DNA of 64,000 bases. Origin: Halorubrum aethiopicum. GTDB lineage: Archaea; Halobacteriota; Halobacteria; Halobacteriales; Haloferacaceae. The position numbers and the translations under genes are program-made. Numbering within the stretch: the stretch's first letter is position 1; each line of letters starts with the position of its first letter. Where the stretch lies: the NCBI RefSeq assembly GCF_001542905.1, contig NZ_LOAJ01000001.1, positions 310,001 through 374,000 of the forward strand, read 5' to 3'. Below, piece after piece: positions 16,851 to 26,646 of the stretch. Under the pieces are notes generated by a model. The model did not search any database. It was given only the letters and a program-made list of their open reading frames with translations, and was not told the origin of the DNA.

Positions 16851-17519
16851 ATGGACATCGCGATACTCGGCGGCACCGGCGACATCGGGGAGGGGCTCGC
16901 GCTCCGCCTCGCCGCCGACACCTCCCACGAGGTGCTGGTCGGCTCGCGGGACGCCGAGAAGGCCGAGACGAAAGCCGAGGAGTACACGACGGAGCTCGAC
17001 AGCCGCGGGCTCGACCGCGAGGTGTACGGGTTCGAGAACGTCGCGGCCGCCGAGCGGGCGGACGTGGTCGTGCTCGCGGTCCCGCCGTACCACGTCGGCG
17101 ACACCATCGAGGCGATCGCCGACGCCCTCGACGACGGCGACGTCCTCGTCTCGCCGGCGACCGGGATGAAACGTGACGAGGAGGGGTTCCACTACCACAA
17201 GCCCGGCGCGGGCTCCGTCACGCGGATCGCGGCGGACGCGGCCCCGGAGGGAGTCGCCGTCGTCGGCGCGTTCCACAACCTCGCGGCGGCGCGGCTCGCG
17301 AACCTCGACGCGGACTTGGGGATCGACACTCTCGTGATCGGCGACGACGAGGACGCGAAGGGGATCGTGGCCGACATCGCCGAGGGGATCGAGGGACTCC
17401 GGGCGCTCGACGCCGGTGGGATCGCGAACGCCCCCGAGATCGAGGGGCTCACGCCGCTTCTCATCAACGTCGCGAGCAACAACAAAGGGCTCCACGACCT
17501 CGGGATCCGGTTCCAGTAG
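16851..17519 (+). CDS. npdG: F420H2:NADP+ oxidoreductase
   Basis: 222 residues. The N-terminal Rossmann motif ILGGTGDIGEGLALRL and the Ser-Arg that selects NADP (GSRDAEKAE) match archaeal F420-dependent NADP reductases; VVLAVPPYH and GAFHNLAAARLANLD are further family segments. It transfers hydride between coenzyme F420 and NADP. A structured repeat begins 21 bases after its stop. Confidence 0.9.
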   Translation: MDIAILGGTGDIGEGLALRLAADTSHEVLVGSRDAEKAETKAEEYTTELDSRGLDREVYGFENVAAAERADVVVLAVPPYHVGDTIEAIADALDDGDVLVSPATGMKRDEEGFHYHKPGAGSVTRIAADAAPEGVAVVGAFHNLAAARLANLDADLGIDTLVIGDDEDAKGIVADIAEGIEGLRALDAGGIANAPEIEGLTPLLINVASNNKGLHDLGIRFQ

Positions 17520-17540
17520 GTCGGAGATCGATACGGGATC

Positions 17541-17853
17541 GCTGGCGCGGTGACCGTCTCCAAAGCGCCAGCCGCTCGGTTGTACGAAGTGTAATAGACG
17601 ACTGCGGTGAACACCTCCAAAGCCCCAGCCGCGAGGACTCGCGCGGCTTGTTGTGCGCTTCAGTCGCTCACTTCGTTCGCTCCTTCCAGTGCTTACTGCG
17701 CCGGGCTTCGCCCTCGCGACTGCCCCTTTGAGTCCCACCCCGCCCCGCACAGCACCGCACCTCACGCCTCCCCAGCCACGCGGCTCGCTTTGCTCGCCGC
17801 GTCCCTCGCGTTCCGGTCGCGGGCCTCTGGCCCGCTCCCGGGCGCGCCACCGC
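17541..17853 (+). repeat. Structured intergenic repeat, copy 2
   Basis: Same order of parts as copy 1. The head is an 8-bp stem (gctggcgc 17541-17548 with gcgccagc 17565-17572). The long stem is weaker here (agccgcgaggac against the complement of gccctcgcgact, 10 of 12). The second hairpin is cgcggc (17779-17784), 11-base loop, gccgcg (17796-17801); the third is gcgggcc (17819-17825), tct, ggcccgc (17829-17835). It lies 21 bases after the npdG stop and about 130 bases before the next start; the remaining 130 bases hold nothing I recognise. Confidence 0.85.
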
Positions 17854-17985
17854 GATAGCACGTGTGCGAGCGGCACGCGTGGCGAGGCGTGTCGACGCCT
17901 CGGAGACGTTCTCCGGTTCCGTCCGTCGTCCTCCCGTCCGGACGTTCCGTTAGGCCTTTGCGCGGCCGTCCCCTCTCGTCAGTGG

Positions 17986-18828
17986 ATGGAGTACCTGGAG
18001 CGCCGGGTCGCGCTGGTCGAGGACCGTCTCGAGGAGGTCATCGACCGCGTCGAGCCCGAGGAGCTGTCCGACGAGCTCGCCCACGTCGTGCTCGCGGGCG
18101 GCAAGCGCGTCCGCCCGGCGGTGACGATCCTCGCCTGCGAGGCGTTCGACGGCGACCCCGACGACGCGGTCGACTTCGCGGCCGGCATCGAGTTCGTCCA
18201 CAACGCCTCGCTCGTGATCGACGACATCATCGACCGCTCCGACGTCCGGCGCGGGACGCCCTCCGCATGGGCCGAGTTCGGCTACGGCCCGGCGATGATC
18301 ACGAGCGACGGGCTGCTCGGCGAGGCGTTCGCGCTCTTCTCGGCCGACGAGCGCGCGATGCGGACCGTCGCCGAGGCGATGGTCGAGCTCGGCGAGGGGG
18401 AGGCGACCGAGCTCGCCGCCCGCCCCACCACCGAGGCCGAGTACATGGAGCTGGCACGCCGGAAGACCGGCGCGCTGTTCCGCGCGGCCGCGGAGCTCGG
18501 CGCGGTCGCCGGCGGCGCGGAGCCCGCGGCGATCGAGTCGTTCGGCGAGTACGCCGAGCGCGTCGGCGTCGCCTTCCAGATGCGCGACGACGTGTTGGAC
18601 GCCACCGCCGACGCCGACGACCTCGGCAAGCCCACCGGCCAGGACGCCGAGATGGACCGCCCCTCGGTCGTCCAGGTGACCTCGCTCTCTCCCGAGGAGG
18701 TCGACGAGCGGGCCAGAGAGCAGTCCGAGCTCGCGCTCGCCGCGCTCGAGGACGCGGACCCGCCCGAGACCGAGGCGATCGAGTACCTCCGGGACCTCGC
18801 GGAGTTCGTCGTCGTCCGCGAGCGGTAG
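17986..18828 (+). CDS. Polyprenyl (geranylgeranyl-type) diphosphate synthase
   Basis: 280 residues. First Asp-rich motif LVIDDIIDRSDVRRG, second MRDDVLDATAD, and the GGKRVRP that binds IPP. It condenses isopentenyl diphosphate with allylic diphosphates to make C20 or longer chains for archaeal lipids and quinones. The short second motif and overall length (slightly shorter than typical GGPP synthases) leave the chain length open. A Trp-Met-Glu-Tyr start at 17986 is chosen; open frame before it is repeat-derived. CarS is encoded 28 kb downstream. Confidence 0.88.
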   Translation: MEYLERRVALVEDRLEEVIDRVEPEELSDELAHVVLAGGKRVRPAVTILACEAFDGDPDDAVDFAAGIEFVHNASLVIDDIIDRSDVRRGTPSAWAEFGYGPAMITSDGLLGEAFALFSADERAMRTVAEAMVELGEGEATELAARPTTEAEYMELARRKTGALFRAAAELGAVAGGAEPAAIESFGEYAERVGVAFQMRDDVLDATADADDLGKPTGQDAEMDRPSVVQVTSLSPEEVDERAREQSELALAALEDADPPETEAIEYLRDLAEFVVVRER

Positions 18829-18954
18829 CCCGTCAACGGGTCGGTCGTCCCGGGATCGGTCGTTCCCGGACCGGCCGCCCGTGGTTCGTTCGTGGATACT
18901 CGTCGCGCCGAACGACTTCGATGTATTCATGTTTGTGCGATCGCGATCATTACC

Positions 18955-19668
18955 ATGAATCGCGCAGAGAAGGCGGCCCTCCAGCTACAGGCGGTCGCCG
19001 TGTTGCGGACGCTGAAGGAGACGCGGACGTACGAGGAGCTGTCGACGCTGACGGGGTTGCCGGCGGGCGACCTGAACCGGTACGTGAACGGCCACGTGCT
19101 CCCCGGAGCCGACCGGGCTCGCGAGGTCGTCTCCGAGGTCGGCCGCGACGCCCTCGCCGACGAACTCGTCGCCCGCGTCGCCTTCGACGACGAGGGGTAC
19201 GTCGACAACTCGGAGGTCGTCTTCGACCAGTCGTTCCTCGACCTCGTCGCGCCCGTCGCCGCCGAGACGTTCGAGTTCGCCTCCCCCGACGTGGTGTTGA
19301 CCGCCGCGACCGACGGGATCACCCTCGGGGCGGCGATGGCCTCCTTCTTCGACGCCCGACTGGCGTACGCCAAGAAGTCGAAGGAGACCGCCGTCGAGGA
19401 GTTCATCGAGTCGCGCCAGCGGCTCGCATCCGGCATCGAGCTCACCTACTACCTCCCGAGACGCGCCATCGAGGCCGGCGACACCGTCCTCGTCGTCGAC
19501 GACCTGATCCGCTCCGGCGAGACCCAGGAGCTCCTCCTGGACATCGCGCTCCAGGCCGACGCCGACGTCGGCGGCGTGTTCACGCTCATCGCCGTCGGCG
19601 ACGAGGGAATGCGCCGGGCCCGCGAGATAATCGACGCGCCGGTCGGCGCGCTGACCACCTTCGAGTAG
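18955..19668 (+). CDS. gfcR: Phosphoribosyltransferase-like transcription regulator (GfcR type)
   Basis: 237 residues. The N-terminal 60 residues form a helix-turn-helix (TYEELSTLTGLPAGDLNRYVNG); the rest is a type I phosphoribosyltransferase fold with the PRPP loop VLVVDDLIRSGETQ. Proteins of this build were once called PyrE2-like; one in Haloferax volcanii, GfcR, activates glycerol, fructose and glucose breakdown genes. Here the next gene is a purine-type permease, so a purine or PRPP sensor is also possible. The ATG at 18955 has a TATA-like gtattcatg about 29 bases upstream and a 10-base palindrome gatcgcgatc between. Confidence 0.78.
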   Translation: MNRAEKAALQLQAVAVLRTLKETRTYEELSTLTGLPAGDLNRYVNGHVLPGADRAREVVSEVGRDALADELVARVAFDDEGYVDNSEVVFDQSFLDLVAPVAAETFEFASPDVVLTAATDGITLGAAMASFFDARLAYAKKSKETAVEEFIESRQRLASGIELTYYLPRRAIEAGDTVLVVDDLIRSGETQELLLDIALQADADVGGVFTLIAVGDEGMRRAREIIDAPVGALTTFE

Positions 19669-19772
19669 GCGTCGCCGACCGCGCCGGTCACGCGACCGAT
19701 CGATCTCTCGGACGGGGAACGGTAGGCCCTAACCGATCCATACTTGTGTACAACTGCGTATTTCAGGTAGTA

Positions 19773-19781
19773 ATATTTATG
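19773..19781 (+). promoter_or_regulatory. TATA box of the purine permease gene
   Basis: atatttatg lies about 35 bases before the ATG at 19812, so a short leader of some 8 bases is expected. The stretch is markedly AT-richer than its surroundings. Confidence 0.6.
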
Positions 19782-19811
19782 TTCGACACCGGGAGTATCC
19801 ACGAGTAACCA

Positions 19812-21191
19812 ATGGGAATCGCAGACACGCTGGCGACGCGGTTCGACGTCGACGAGCACGGGTCGGACTTCCGGACCGAGTTGGTGGCGGGGGTCACGAC
19901 GTTCCTCGCGATGTCGTACATCATCGTGGTGAACCCGTTCATCCTCGCCGAGGCGATCCAGATCCCGGGCTACGAGTTCTTCGAAGTGGTCCAGATGATC
20001 GCGATCGCGACGATCCTCTCCTCGGCGCTCGCGACGCTCGTGATGTCGCTTTACGCCAACCGACCGTTCGGGCTCGCGCCCGGGCTCGGGCTCAACGCGT
20101 TCTTCGCGTTCACCGTCGTGTTGGGCCTCGGGATCCCGTGGGAGACGGCGCTCGCGGCCGTCTTCGTCGAAGGGATCCTGTTCATGGCGCTGACCGCGGT
20201 CGGGGCACGCGAGTACGTCATCCGGCTGTTCCCCGAGCCGGTGAAGCGCTCGGTCGGAGCCGGTATCGGGCTGTTTCTGCTGTTCATCGGCTTTCAGGAG
20301 CTTCAGATCGTCGTCCCCGACGAGGCGACGCTCGTCACGCTCGGCGGGATCTTCGGGAACCCGTGGGCGATCCTGGGAATCCTCGGGCTCGCGTTCACCT
20401 TCGGCCTCTGGGCGCGCGGGATCACGGGCTCGATCGTGATCGGCATCCTGACGACCTCCGTCGTCGGCTGGGGACTCACGCTCGCCGGGCTCTTCGAGCG
20501 CGGCGTCGTCACTCCGGAGTCGCTGCCGTCCGCCCAGTACGACATCACGCCGCTCGCCGGCGCGTTCGTCGACGGGCTCGCGGACGTCGAGCCGCTCACG
20601 TTCGCCTTGGTCGTGTTCACGTTCTTCTTCGTCGACTTCTTCGACACCGCCGGGACGCTCATCGGCGTCTCGCAGTTCGGCGACTTCCTCGACGAGGACG
20701 GCGACCTGCCGGAGATGGACAAGCCGCTGATGGCCGACGCGGTCGGCACCACCGCCGGCGCGATGCTCGGCACCTCCACCGTGACGACGTTCATCGAGTC
20801 GTCGACCGGCGTCGAGGAGGGCGGCCGCACCGGACTCACCGCGCTCGTCGTCGCGCTCCTCTTTCTCGCGTCGCTCGCCGTGATCCCGCTGGTGGCCGCC
20901 ATCCCGGCGTACGCCTCCTTCATCGCGCTGATCGTCGTCGGCGTGATGATGCTCCAGGGGCTCGTCGAGGTCGACTGGAGCGACCCCGCGTGGGCCGTCT
21001 CGGCCGGGCTCACCGTCACCGTGATGCCGTTCGCCTACTCCATCGCCGACGGGCTCGCGGCCGGCATCGTGGCGTACCCGCTGATCAAGGTCGCGACCGG
21101 CGAGTACGACGACGTCGACCGCGGCCAGTACGTCATCGCGGCGCTGCTCGTCGTCTACTACGTGCTCCAGACGCGCGACGTGATCCTCTAG
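19812..21191 (+). CDS. NCS2-family nucleobase permease (AzgA/PbuG type)
   Basis: 459 residues, about 12-14 membrane segments. The N-terminus ELVAGVTTFLAMSYIIVVNP and the substrate region FTFFFVDFFDTAGTLIGVSQ, then GTSTVTTFIESSTGVEEGGRTG, mark the AzgA-like branch that imports adenine, guanine or hypoxanthine with protons or sodium. Located just after a phosphoribosyltransferase-like regulator on the same strand with its own promoter. Exact base specificity is not readable. Confidence 0.9.
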   Translation: MGIADTLATRFDVDEHGSDFRTELVAGVTTFLAMSYIIVVNPFILAEAIQIPGYEFFEVVQMIAIATILSSALATLVMSLYANRPFGLAPGLGLNAFFAFTVVLGLGIPWETALAAVFVEGILFMALTAVGAREYVIRLFPEPVKRSVGAGIGLFLLFIGFQELQIVVPDEATLVTLGGIFGNPWAILGILGLAFTFGLWARGITGSIVIGILTTSVVGWGLTLAGLFERGVVTPESLPSAQYDITPLAGAFVDGLADVEPLTFALVVFTFFFVDFFDTAGTLIGVSQFGDFLDEDGDLPEMDKPLMADAVGTTAGAMLGTSTVTTFIESSTGVEEGGRTGLTALVVALLFLASLAVIPLVAAIPAYASFIALIVVGVMMLQGLVEVDWSDPAWAVSAGLTVTVMPFAYSIADGLAAGIVAYPLIKVATGEYDDVDRGQYVIAALLVVYYVLQTRDVIL

Positions 21192-21338
21192 GGTCGGGAC
21201 CGCCGTCCGCGGCTCCATCGTCGTCTCCGCCGTCCTTGTCGTCGTCTCCGCCGTTCTCGCCGTCCTCACCGTCGCCCGTGCGCGCCGCGTACGCCGACCG
21301 CGGAGGTTCTTTACCTCCCGAGCCCGTATCCTCGGGCG

Positions 21339-21593
21339 ATGACGGAGCTGAAACTCTACGAGCTGGAGGGGTGCCCGTACTGCGCGAAGGTCAAAGAGAA
21401 GCTCGCCGAGCTCGACCTCGAGTACGAGTCGATCATGGTCCCGCGCCCGCACGGGGAGCGGACCGAAGTCGAGGAGGTGAGCGGCCAGACGGGCGTTCCC
21501 GTCCTCGTCGACGAGGCGAACGGGATCGACGCGATGCCCGAGAGCGACGACATCGTCGAGTACCTCGAGGAGACGTACGGCGGCGCGAGCTAG
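21339..21593 (+). CDS. Glutaredoxin-like thiol protein
   Basis: 84 residues with the redox motif CPYC at 12-15, the cis-Pro loop TGVPVLVDE and SDDIVEYLEETY at the end. Reduces disulfides; haloarchaea use gamma-glutamylcysteine rather than glutathione, so the natural reductant may differ from bacterial glutaredoxins. Stands alone; the 147 bases before it are rich in tcgtcgtctccgccg-like simple repeats with no gene. Confidence 0.9.
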   Translation: MTELKLYELEGCPYCAKVKEKLAELDLEYESIMVPRPHGERTEVEEVSGQTGVPVLVDEANGIDAMPESDDIVEYLEETYGGAS

Positions 21594-21671
21594 ACGCAGC
21601 GGAGGCGGCGACCGGTCGAACGCGGCGTTTCGAAGGCCAACGTTGATACGTCCCGAGACGAATCCACGGGC

Positions 21672-21914
21672 ATGAACCTCCCTCGCGTGCCGAAACAGCG
21701 GTGGGCGAGGGCGACGCTCGGGCTCTCGCTGCTCTTTGCGGTCGCCGCGTTCGTCTACCTCGCGCTCGCCGGCTCGCTGTTTCAGGGCACCGTCCTCGCC
21801 CTCCTCATCCTCGGTGCCGGCTACTGGGAGTACAAAAAGAAGCTCCAGGAGAAGCGGGTGGCGAGACAGTACGAGGCCAAAGCCGAGGAGCAGCGCCGGG
21901 AGGGCGGTCCCTGA
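21672..21914 (+). CDS. Small two-helix membrane protein
   Basis: 80 residues: a basic start (PRVPKQRWAR), two hydrophobic helices at about 14-34 and 36-53 (LGLSLLFAVAAFVYLALAG, GTVLALLILGAGYW), then a charged cytoplasmic helix (YKKKLQEKRVARQYEAKAEE). No family recognised. Codon use and spacing look genuine. Confidence 0.7.
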   Translation: MNLPRVPKQRWARATLGLSLLFAVAAFVYLALAGSLFQGTVLALLILGAGYWEYKKKLQEKRVARQYEAKAEEQRREGGP

Positions 21915-21999
21915 CGCGCGCGGCGCGCTCAAGACTCCCTACCGACCGCCGTCCCCGGAAGTCAGGGGTTTCATGTGTGAGAATGGAGATCAGACGTTC

Positions 22000-23460
22000 A
22001 TGAGCGACGAACGCGAGGAGGCGTTGGACGCGATGGACTGGCTGCTCGATACTCTCGAAGCCGACGACGCGGTGTCGTACGCGGAGGTCGGCGGCGTCTA
22101 CCAGGACAAGACCGACGTCGTCGTCACCGGCGACGGTCCCCGGAGCGAGACCGAGTTCACCGAGACCGGCGTGTGGCTCCGCGTCTTCGCGGACGGCGCG
22201 GCCGACTACCGCTACACGAGCTCGCTCGAGGAGGAGGCTCTGACCGACGTGGCCGAGCGCGCGATCCGAAGCGGCGAGGTGCTCGCCCAGGAGGAGCCGG
22301 GACGCTTCGACGCCTACACCACCCACCGGGGAACCCACGGCGGCTGGGCGAGCGAGGGGATACACGAACGCGACATCGACGAGAAGGTCGCGGCCGTCGA
22401 GGAGGGTCTCGCGGCGGCCGACGACCTCGATCTCGACCGCCGGTGGGCCAACTACATGGACGCCCACATCGAGGAGGCGGTCGGGACGACGACCGGCAGC
22501 GTCGTGCGCACGACGCTCGACCGGGCGCGAGTGAAGTTCAGCCTCACGCTCGCCGACGGGCCGAAGGTGAGCCGCCACGCCGGGTCGACGGCGGGCGCCG
22601 CGTTCCTCGGGACGCTCGAGGACACGTTCGAGGCCGCCGCCGCCGACGCCCGGGCGCTCGCGAGCGCCGACTCGGTCGACGCGCCGACCGGCGAGACCAC
22701 CGTCGCGTTGAGCCCGGAGGCGGCCGGCCAGCTCTTCCACTTCGTCTCACACTACCTCGAGGCCGACACCGGCTACATGGGGCTGAGTCCCTACGCCGTC
22801 GGCGACCGGATCGGGCCGGAGGCGCTCGGAATCGAGGACACGGTCCACGCCGGCTCCTGGGCGGCCCGCGCGTACGACACGGAAGTCAAACCGACCACGC
22901 CGACGCGGCTGGTCTCGAACGGACGGATCGAGCGGCTGCTCCACAACACCACCACCGCCGCGGAGGAGGACGCCTATCCGGCCGGCAACAGCGTTCCGAG
23001 CCTCGGGTTCACCGAGCCGCCGCGGATCCACGCTCGCCATCTGGAGGTCGACGCCGGCGATGCCGACGCCGCGGCGCTCCGTGCGGACGCCGACGTGTAC
23101 GTCGAGCGGTTCGAGGAGCCGTGGTTCCACGACGAGTTCGAACGGGTCCAGCGGCAGGGCGTGTTCCCGGCGAGCGCCCTCTACGCGAAGGACATCGACC
23201 GCAAAAGCGTCGACAGCCCCGACCGCGGCTCCGCGGAGTTCCCGATCGCCGAGGGGTATCGGCTCGAGGACGGCGAGCGGGCCGGCCGCGTCGACGACGT
23301 GTCCCTCGAGTACTCGCCGGACGTGCTCCGGACCGTCTCGCGGATCGGCGACGCTCGGGAGACGGTGACCGGCGTCTGTGCGAAACACAAATCACAGCTC
23401 CCGTTCGCGGTGACCGCGCCCGGCGTTCGGCTCGAAGCGCCCGTCGAGGAGCGGAACTAA
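22000..23460 (+). CDS. TldD/PmbA (TldE-like) metalloprotease family protein
   Basis: 486 residues. Matches the TldE/PmbA side of the TldD/TldE heterodimer that processes peptides and modified precursors. The middle has LSPEAAGQLFHFVSHYLEADTG where TldD proteins carry the metal site; the His-Glu arrangement is incomplete, as in the inactive TldE partner. Other family segments are SAVLYAKDI-like (SALYAKDIDRKSVD) and LLHNTTTAAEE. The ATG at 22000 (MSDEREEALDA) is preferred to an in-frame ATG at 21973. No TldD partner gene is in the window. Confidence 0.8.
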   Translation: MSDEREEALDAMDWLLDTLEADDAVSYAEVGGVYQDKTDVVVTGDGPRSETEFTETGVWLRVFADGAADYRYTSSLEEEALTDVAERAIRSGEVLAQEEPGRFDAYTTHRGTHGGWASEGIHERDIDEKVAAVEEGLAAADDLDLDRRWANYMDAHIEEAVGTTTGSVVRTTLDRARVKFSLTLADGPKVSRHAGSTAGAAFLGTLEDTFEAAAADARALASADSVDAPTGETTVALSPEAAGQLFHFVSHYLEADTGYMGLSPYAVGDRIGPEALGIEDTVHAGSWAARAYDTEVKPTTPTRLVSNGRIERLLHNTTTAAEEDAYPAGNSVPSLGFTEPPRIHARHLEVDAGDADAAALRADADVYVERFEEPWFHDEFERVQRQGVFPASALYAKDIDRKSVDSPDRGSAEFPIAEGYRLEDGERAGRVDDVSLEYSPDVLRTVSRIGDARETVTGVCAKHKSQLPFAVTAPGVRLEAPVEERN

Positions 23461-23533
23461 CTCTCGTCGAGGACGGGTCGTCGAACGGAAAGGGTCGTCG
23501 GACGGCGAACGAACCGGGGCGGGCGACGGAGCG

Positions 23534-24628
23534 TTAGTCGTCGGCGGGCGTGGATTCGGGTTCGCCGCTCGTCTCCGCCGCGCTCGGAGTCCCCGTCATC
23601 TCCTGGTACGGATCGTACCCCTCCGCGCTGTCGTAGAGGTGGCAGGCGATGTCCTGTTCGAAGTTCTCCTTCGCCTCCAGCGGCGGGACGACCTGGTCAC
23701 AGACGTCGCCGATGTACTCCGAACACCGGTCCTTGAACCGGCAGCCGGTCGGGATGTCGATGACGTCTCCGACCTCGCCCTGGAGCTCGACCCGCTCGCG
23801 ACCCACCGCCGGGTCGGGGACGGGAACCGCGTTGATGAGCGCCTTCGTGTACGGGTGTTGCGGGTTCTCGATGATCTGCTCGGTGGGTCCCTTCTCGACG
23901 ATCTTGCCCATGTACATGATCGCCAGTCGGTCACACATGTGCCGGAGCAGCGAGAGGTCGTGGCTGATGTAGACGACCGAGAGTCCGAACTCGTCGGTCA
24001 TCCGGTCGAGAAGCGAGAGCACCCCCGCACGGAGGCTCACGTCGAGCATCGACACCGGCTCGTCCGCGACGATGAAGTCGGGATCGAGCACGAGCGCCCG
24101 CGCGATCGCGACCCGCTGTCGCTGGCCGCCCGACAGCTCGTGTGGGTACTGATCGAAGTAGTGCTCCGCCGGGAGCAGCTCCGCGAACTCCAGCGCGCGC
24201 TTGACTCGCGCCGTCTCGTTGCGGATGTCGTGGATCCGCAGCGGCTCGGCGACGGTGTCGTACACCGTCATCCGCGGGTTCAGGCTCTCGAAGGGGTCCT
24301 GGAAGATCATCTGGGCGTTCTGCCGGAACTGCTTGATCTCCGCGTCGGTCGCCTCCGAGAGCCGCTTGTCGTCGTAGACGATGTCGCCGGCGGTCGGCTC
24401 GTGGAGCTTCACGAGCGACATTCCGGTGGTGGTCTTCCCGCAGCCGGACTCGCCGGCGAGCCCGAGCGTCTCTCCCTTGCGGAGTTCGAAGCTGACGCCG
24501 TCGACCGCGTGGACGTAGTCCGGCTCGCCGCTTCCGAAGGCGTCCATCAGGCTCGCGATCCATCCCTGGTTGACCTTGAAGTGTTTCTTCAGGTCGTCGA
24601 CCTCGAGGAGGACCTCCTTCCCGCTCAT
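23534..24628 (-). CDS. dppF: Peptide ABC transporter ATP-binding protein (DppF/OppF type)
   Basis: 364 residues. Walker [10 protein letters not shown], signature [15 protein letters not shown], Walker [13 protein letters not shown]. The C-terminal Cys cluster [13 protein letters not shown]...DVC is typical of Opp/Dpp ATPases. The start at 24628 overlaps the stop of the preceding ATPase gene by four bases. Energises import of di- or oligopeptides together with the four genes upstream. Substrate could also be another small solute carried by this family. Confidence 0.92.
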   Translation of the reverse strand: MSGKEVLLEVDDLKKHFKVNQGWIASLMDAFGSGEPDYVHAVDGVSFELRKGETLGLAGESGCGKTTTGMSLVKLHEPTAGDIVYDDKRLSEATDAEIKQFRQNAQMIFQDPFESLNPRMTVYDTVAEPLRIHDIRNETARVKRALEFAELLPAEHYFDQYPHELSGGQRQRVAIARALVLDPDFIVADEPVSMLDVSLRAGVLSLLDRMTDEFGLSVVYISHDLSLLRHMCDRLAIMYMGKIVEKGPTEQIIENPQHPYTKALINAVPVPDPAVGRERVELQGEVGDVIDIPTGCRFKDRCSEYIGDVCDQVVPPLEAKENFEQDIACHLYDSAEGYDPYQEMTGTPSAAETSGEPESTPADD

Positions 24629-25665
24629 TCCTCGACACCCCCGTCGGTGGCCGCGGCGGTCTGGCTCCACGTCTCCGAGTCGTCGGCGTACGGCCGGAGC
24701 TCCGTGTCGATCTCGTCGGCGTAGTGACAGTACGAGCGAAGCCCGTTCTCGTAGTGGGCCTCAGGCTCCTCCTCGCGGCACCTGTCGGTCGCCATCGGAC
24801 ACCGCTCGGCGAACCGACAGCCCTGCGGCGGGTCGACGAGTTCCGGCGGGTATCCGGAGATCGAAAGCAGGTCCTGGCTGCTCTTCCGGATGTTCGGGAA
24901 CGCGCGCTTCAACCCGATCGTGTACGGGTGATACGGCCGGTCGAATATCTCCTCGACGGGACCCTCCTCGGCGACCTTCCCCGCGTACATCACGAGGACG
25001 CGGTCGCAGGTCTCGGCCACGACGCTCACGTCGTGGGTGATGACCAGCATCGAGGAGTTGATCTCCTCCTGGATCGACCCGATCCGCTTGAGGATCTGAT
25101 CCTGCATGATCACGTCGAGCGCCGTCGTCGGCTCGTCTGCCAACATCAGCGACGGCTCGAGCGCGAGCGCCATCGCGATCATGGCGCGTTGACGCATCCC
25201 GCCGGAGAACTGGTGCGGGTAGTCGTCGGCACGCTCCGGGTCGAGCCCGACGAGTTCGAACATCTCGGTGACGATCTCGTCGGACTCGACGCGACCGGTT
25301 CCGGGCCGGTGCGTCTCGATCGCCTCGACGATCTGCTCGCGGATGGTGTACACCGGGTCCAGCGAGTTCATCGCCGACTGGGCGATCATGGATATCTCCT
25401 CCCACTTGAGGCGACGCCGTTGGGCGCCGGTCATCTCCGTCAGGTCGTCACCCTTGAAGTTGATGCTCCCGTTGTTGATGTAGCCGGCGTCGGGCAGGAT
25501 CCCGATGATCGCCTTCGCGAGCGTGGTCTTTCCGCAGCCGGACTCGCCGACGATGCCGAGGTTCTCGCCCTCTTCGAGCTCGAAGGAGACGCCGTCGACC
25601 GCCTGTGCCGGCCCTTCTTCCGTTTCGTAGTAGACTTCCAGGTCTTCGACTTCCAGTTGACTCAT
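24625..25665 (-). CDS. dppD: Peptide ABC transporter ATP-binding protein (DppD/OppD type)
   Basis: 346 residues. Walker [15 protein letters not shown], signature FSGGMRQRAMIAMAL, Walker B LMLADEPTTALD, and C-terminal Cys motif PQGCRFAERCPMATDRC. Pairs with the DppF protein as the ATPase heterodimer. Four-base overlaps with both neighbours indicate translational coupling. Confidence 0.92.
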   Translation of the reverse strand: MSQLEVEDLEVYYETEEGPAQAVDGVSFELEEGENLGIVGESGCGKTTLAKAIIGILPDAGYINNGSINFKGDDLTEMTGAQRRRLKWEEISMIAQSAMNSLDPVYTIREQIVEAIETHRPGTGRVESDEIVTEMFELVGLDPERADDYPHQFSGGMRQRAMIAMALALEPSLMLADEPTTALDVIMQDQILKRIGSIQEEINSSMLVITHDVSVVAETCDRVLVMYAGKVAEEGPVEEIFDRPYHPYTIGLKRAFPNIRKSSQDLLSISGYPPELVDPPQGCRFAERCPMATDRCREEEPEAHYENGLRSYCHYADEIDTELRPYADDSETWSQTAAATDGGVEE

Positions 25666-26642
25666 TGTAGTTTGGGGTTAGTGATGTCCTCGTAGCCGCG
25701 GCCGATGAGGAAACCGCTGATGACGAGCAGGCCGATACAGATCCCCGGCGGAACGAACCACCACCAGGCGCCGAACGAGAGCGCCGAGTACGCCCGGGAA
25801 GCCTGTAGCATCGTTCCCCACGAGACCGTGTTGGGGTCGCCGAGGCCGATGAACGAGATGCCCGCCTCCGCGAGGATCGCCCACGCGATCCCGAACGAAC
25901 CGTAGAGGAACGTCATCGGGAGCACGTTGGGCGCGAGGTGTCTGCTGATGATGTGCCAGTCGCCCGCCCCGGCGACCTCCGCGGCCTTCACGAACGGGCG
26001 CTCGCGTAACGACAGCGACTGTGAGCGGATGACGCGGGCGGTCGAGCGCCACTGAAGGATGATCAACGCGAGGATGATGTTCCACAGGTCCGGGCCGAGC
26101 ACCGCGACCAGGACGATGACCGTCGGCAGAAGCGGCATCCCGTAGAGGAAGTCGACGATCCGCATCAGCGCGTCGTCGATCTTGCCGCCGTAGTAGCCGG
26201 CGACGAGCCCGACGAGGGTCCCGATCCCCGCGGTGAAGAACGCGGCGACGAGCCCGACCAGCAGCGCGGCGCGCGTGCCGTAGATGAGCTGACTGAAGAT
26301 GTCGAACCCCTCCGCGGTCGTCCCGAGGAGGTACTCGGTGTCCGCGCCGAGCAGCGACGGTTCGACCCAGTCCTCGATGATGATCCCCGCTTCTCCCTGG
26401 TACTGCCGCTGTAGCGGCTGGTGGGTCGCGATGAACGGCGCGAAGATCGCGATGAGCACGAACCCTCCGACGGTGAGCATCGAGAGCTTGACCGACAGCT
26501 CGTCGGTCAGCATTCCCCAGTGTTCCTTGAGCGTCTCCCGCCAGAGGCGGAACGTCCGCTGCCACTTGTCTATCTCCTCGTCGGAGCCGCCGTCGTCGAG
26601 GTCGGTGTATATCGACCGACTTGATTGTTCTTCTTGGGCCAT
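25662..26642 (-). CDS. dppC: Peptide ABC transporter permease (DppC/OppC type)
   Basis: 326 residues. A soluble N-terminal 45 residues, then six membrane helices; the permease EAA-like loop is RPFVKAAEVAGAGDWHIISRH, which docks the ATPases. OppC N-terminal signature LSMLTVGGFVLIAIFAPFIA. A sizeable extracytoplasmic loop follows helix 1 (QRQYQGEAGIIIEDW). Confidence 0.92.
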   Translation of the reverse strand: MAQEEQSSRSIYTDLDDGGSDEEIDKWQRTFRLWRETLKEHWGMLTDELSVKLSMLTVGGFVLIAIFAPFIATHQPLQRQYQGEAGIIIEDWVEPSLLGADTEYLLGTTAEGFDIFSQLIYGTRAALLVGLVAAFFTAGIGTLVGLVAGYYGGKIDDALMRIVDFLYGMPLLPTVIVLVAVLGPDLWNIILALIILQWRSTARVIRSQSLSLRERPFVKAAEVAGAGDWHIISRHLAPNVLPMTFLYGSFGIAWAILAEAGISFIGLGDPNTVSWGTMLQASRAYSALSFGAWWWFVPPGICIGLLVISGFLIGRGYEDITNPKLQ

Positions 26643-26646
26643 TGGT

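Noticed and set aside
17607-17858. Small open frames inside the structured repeats (also at 1597-1788 and 32974-33462)
   Set aside because: Translations are Arg/Ser/Pro/His-rich and the copies preserve stems, not a reading frame.
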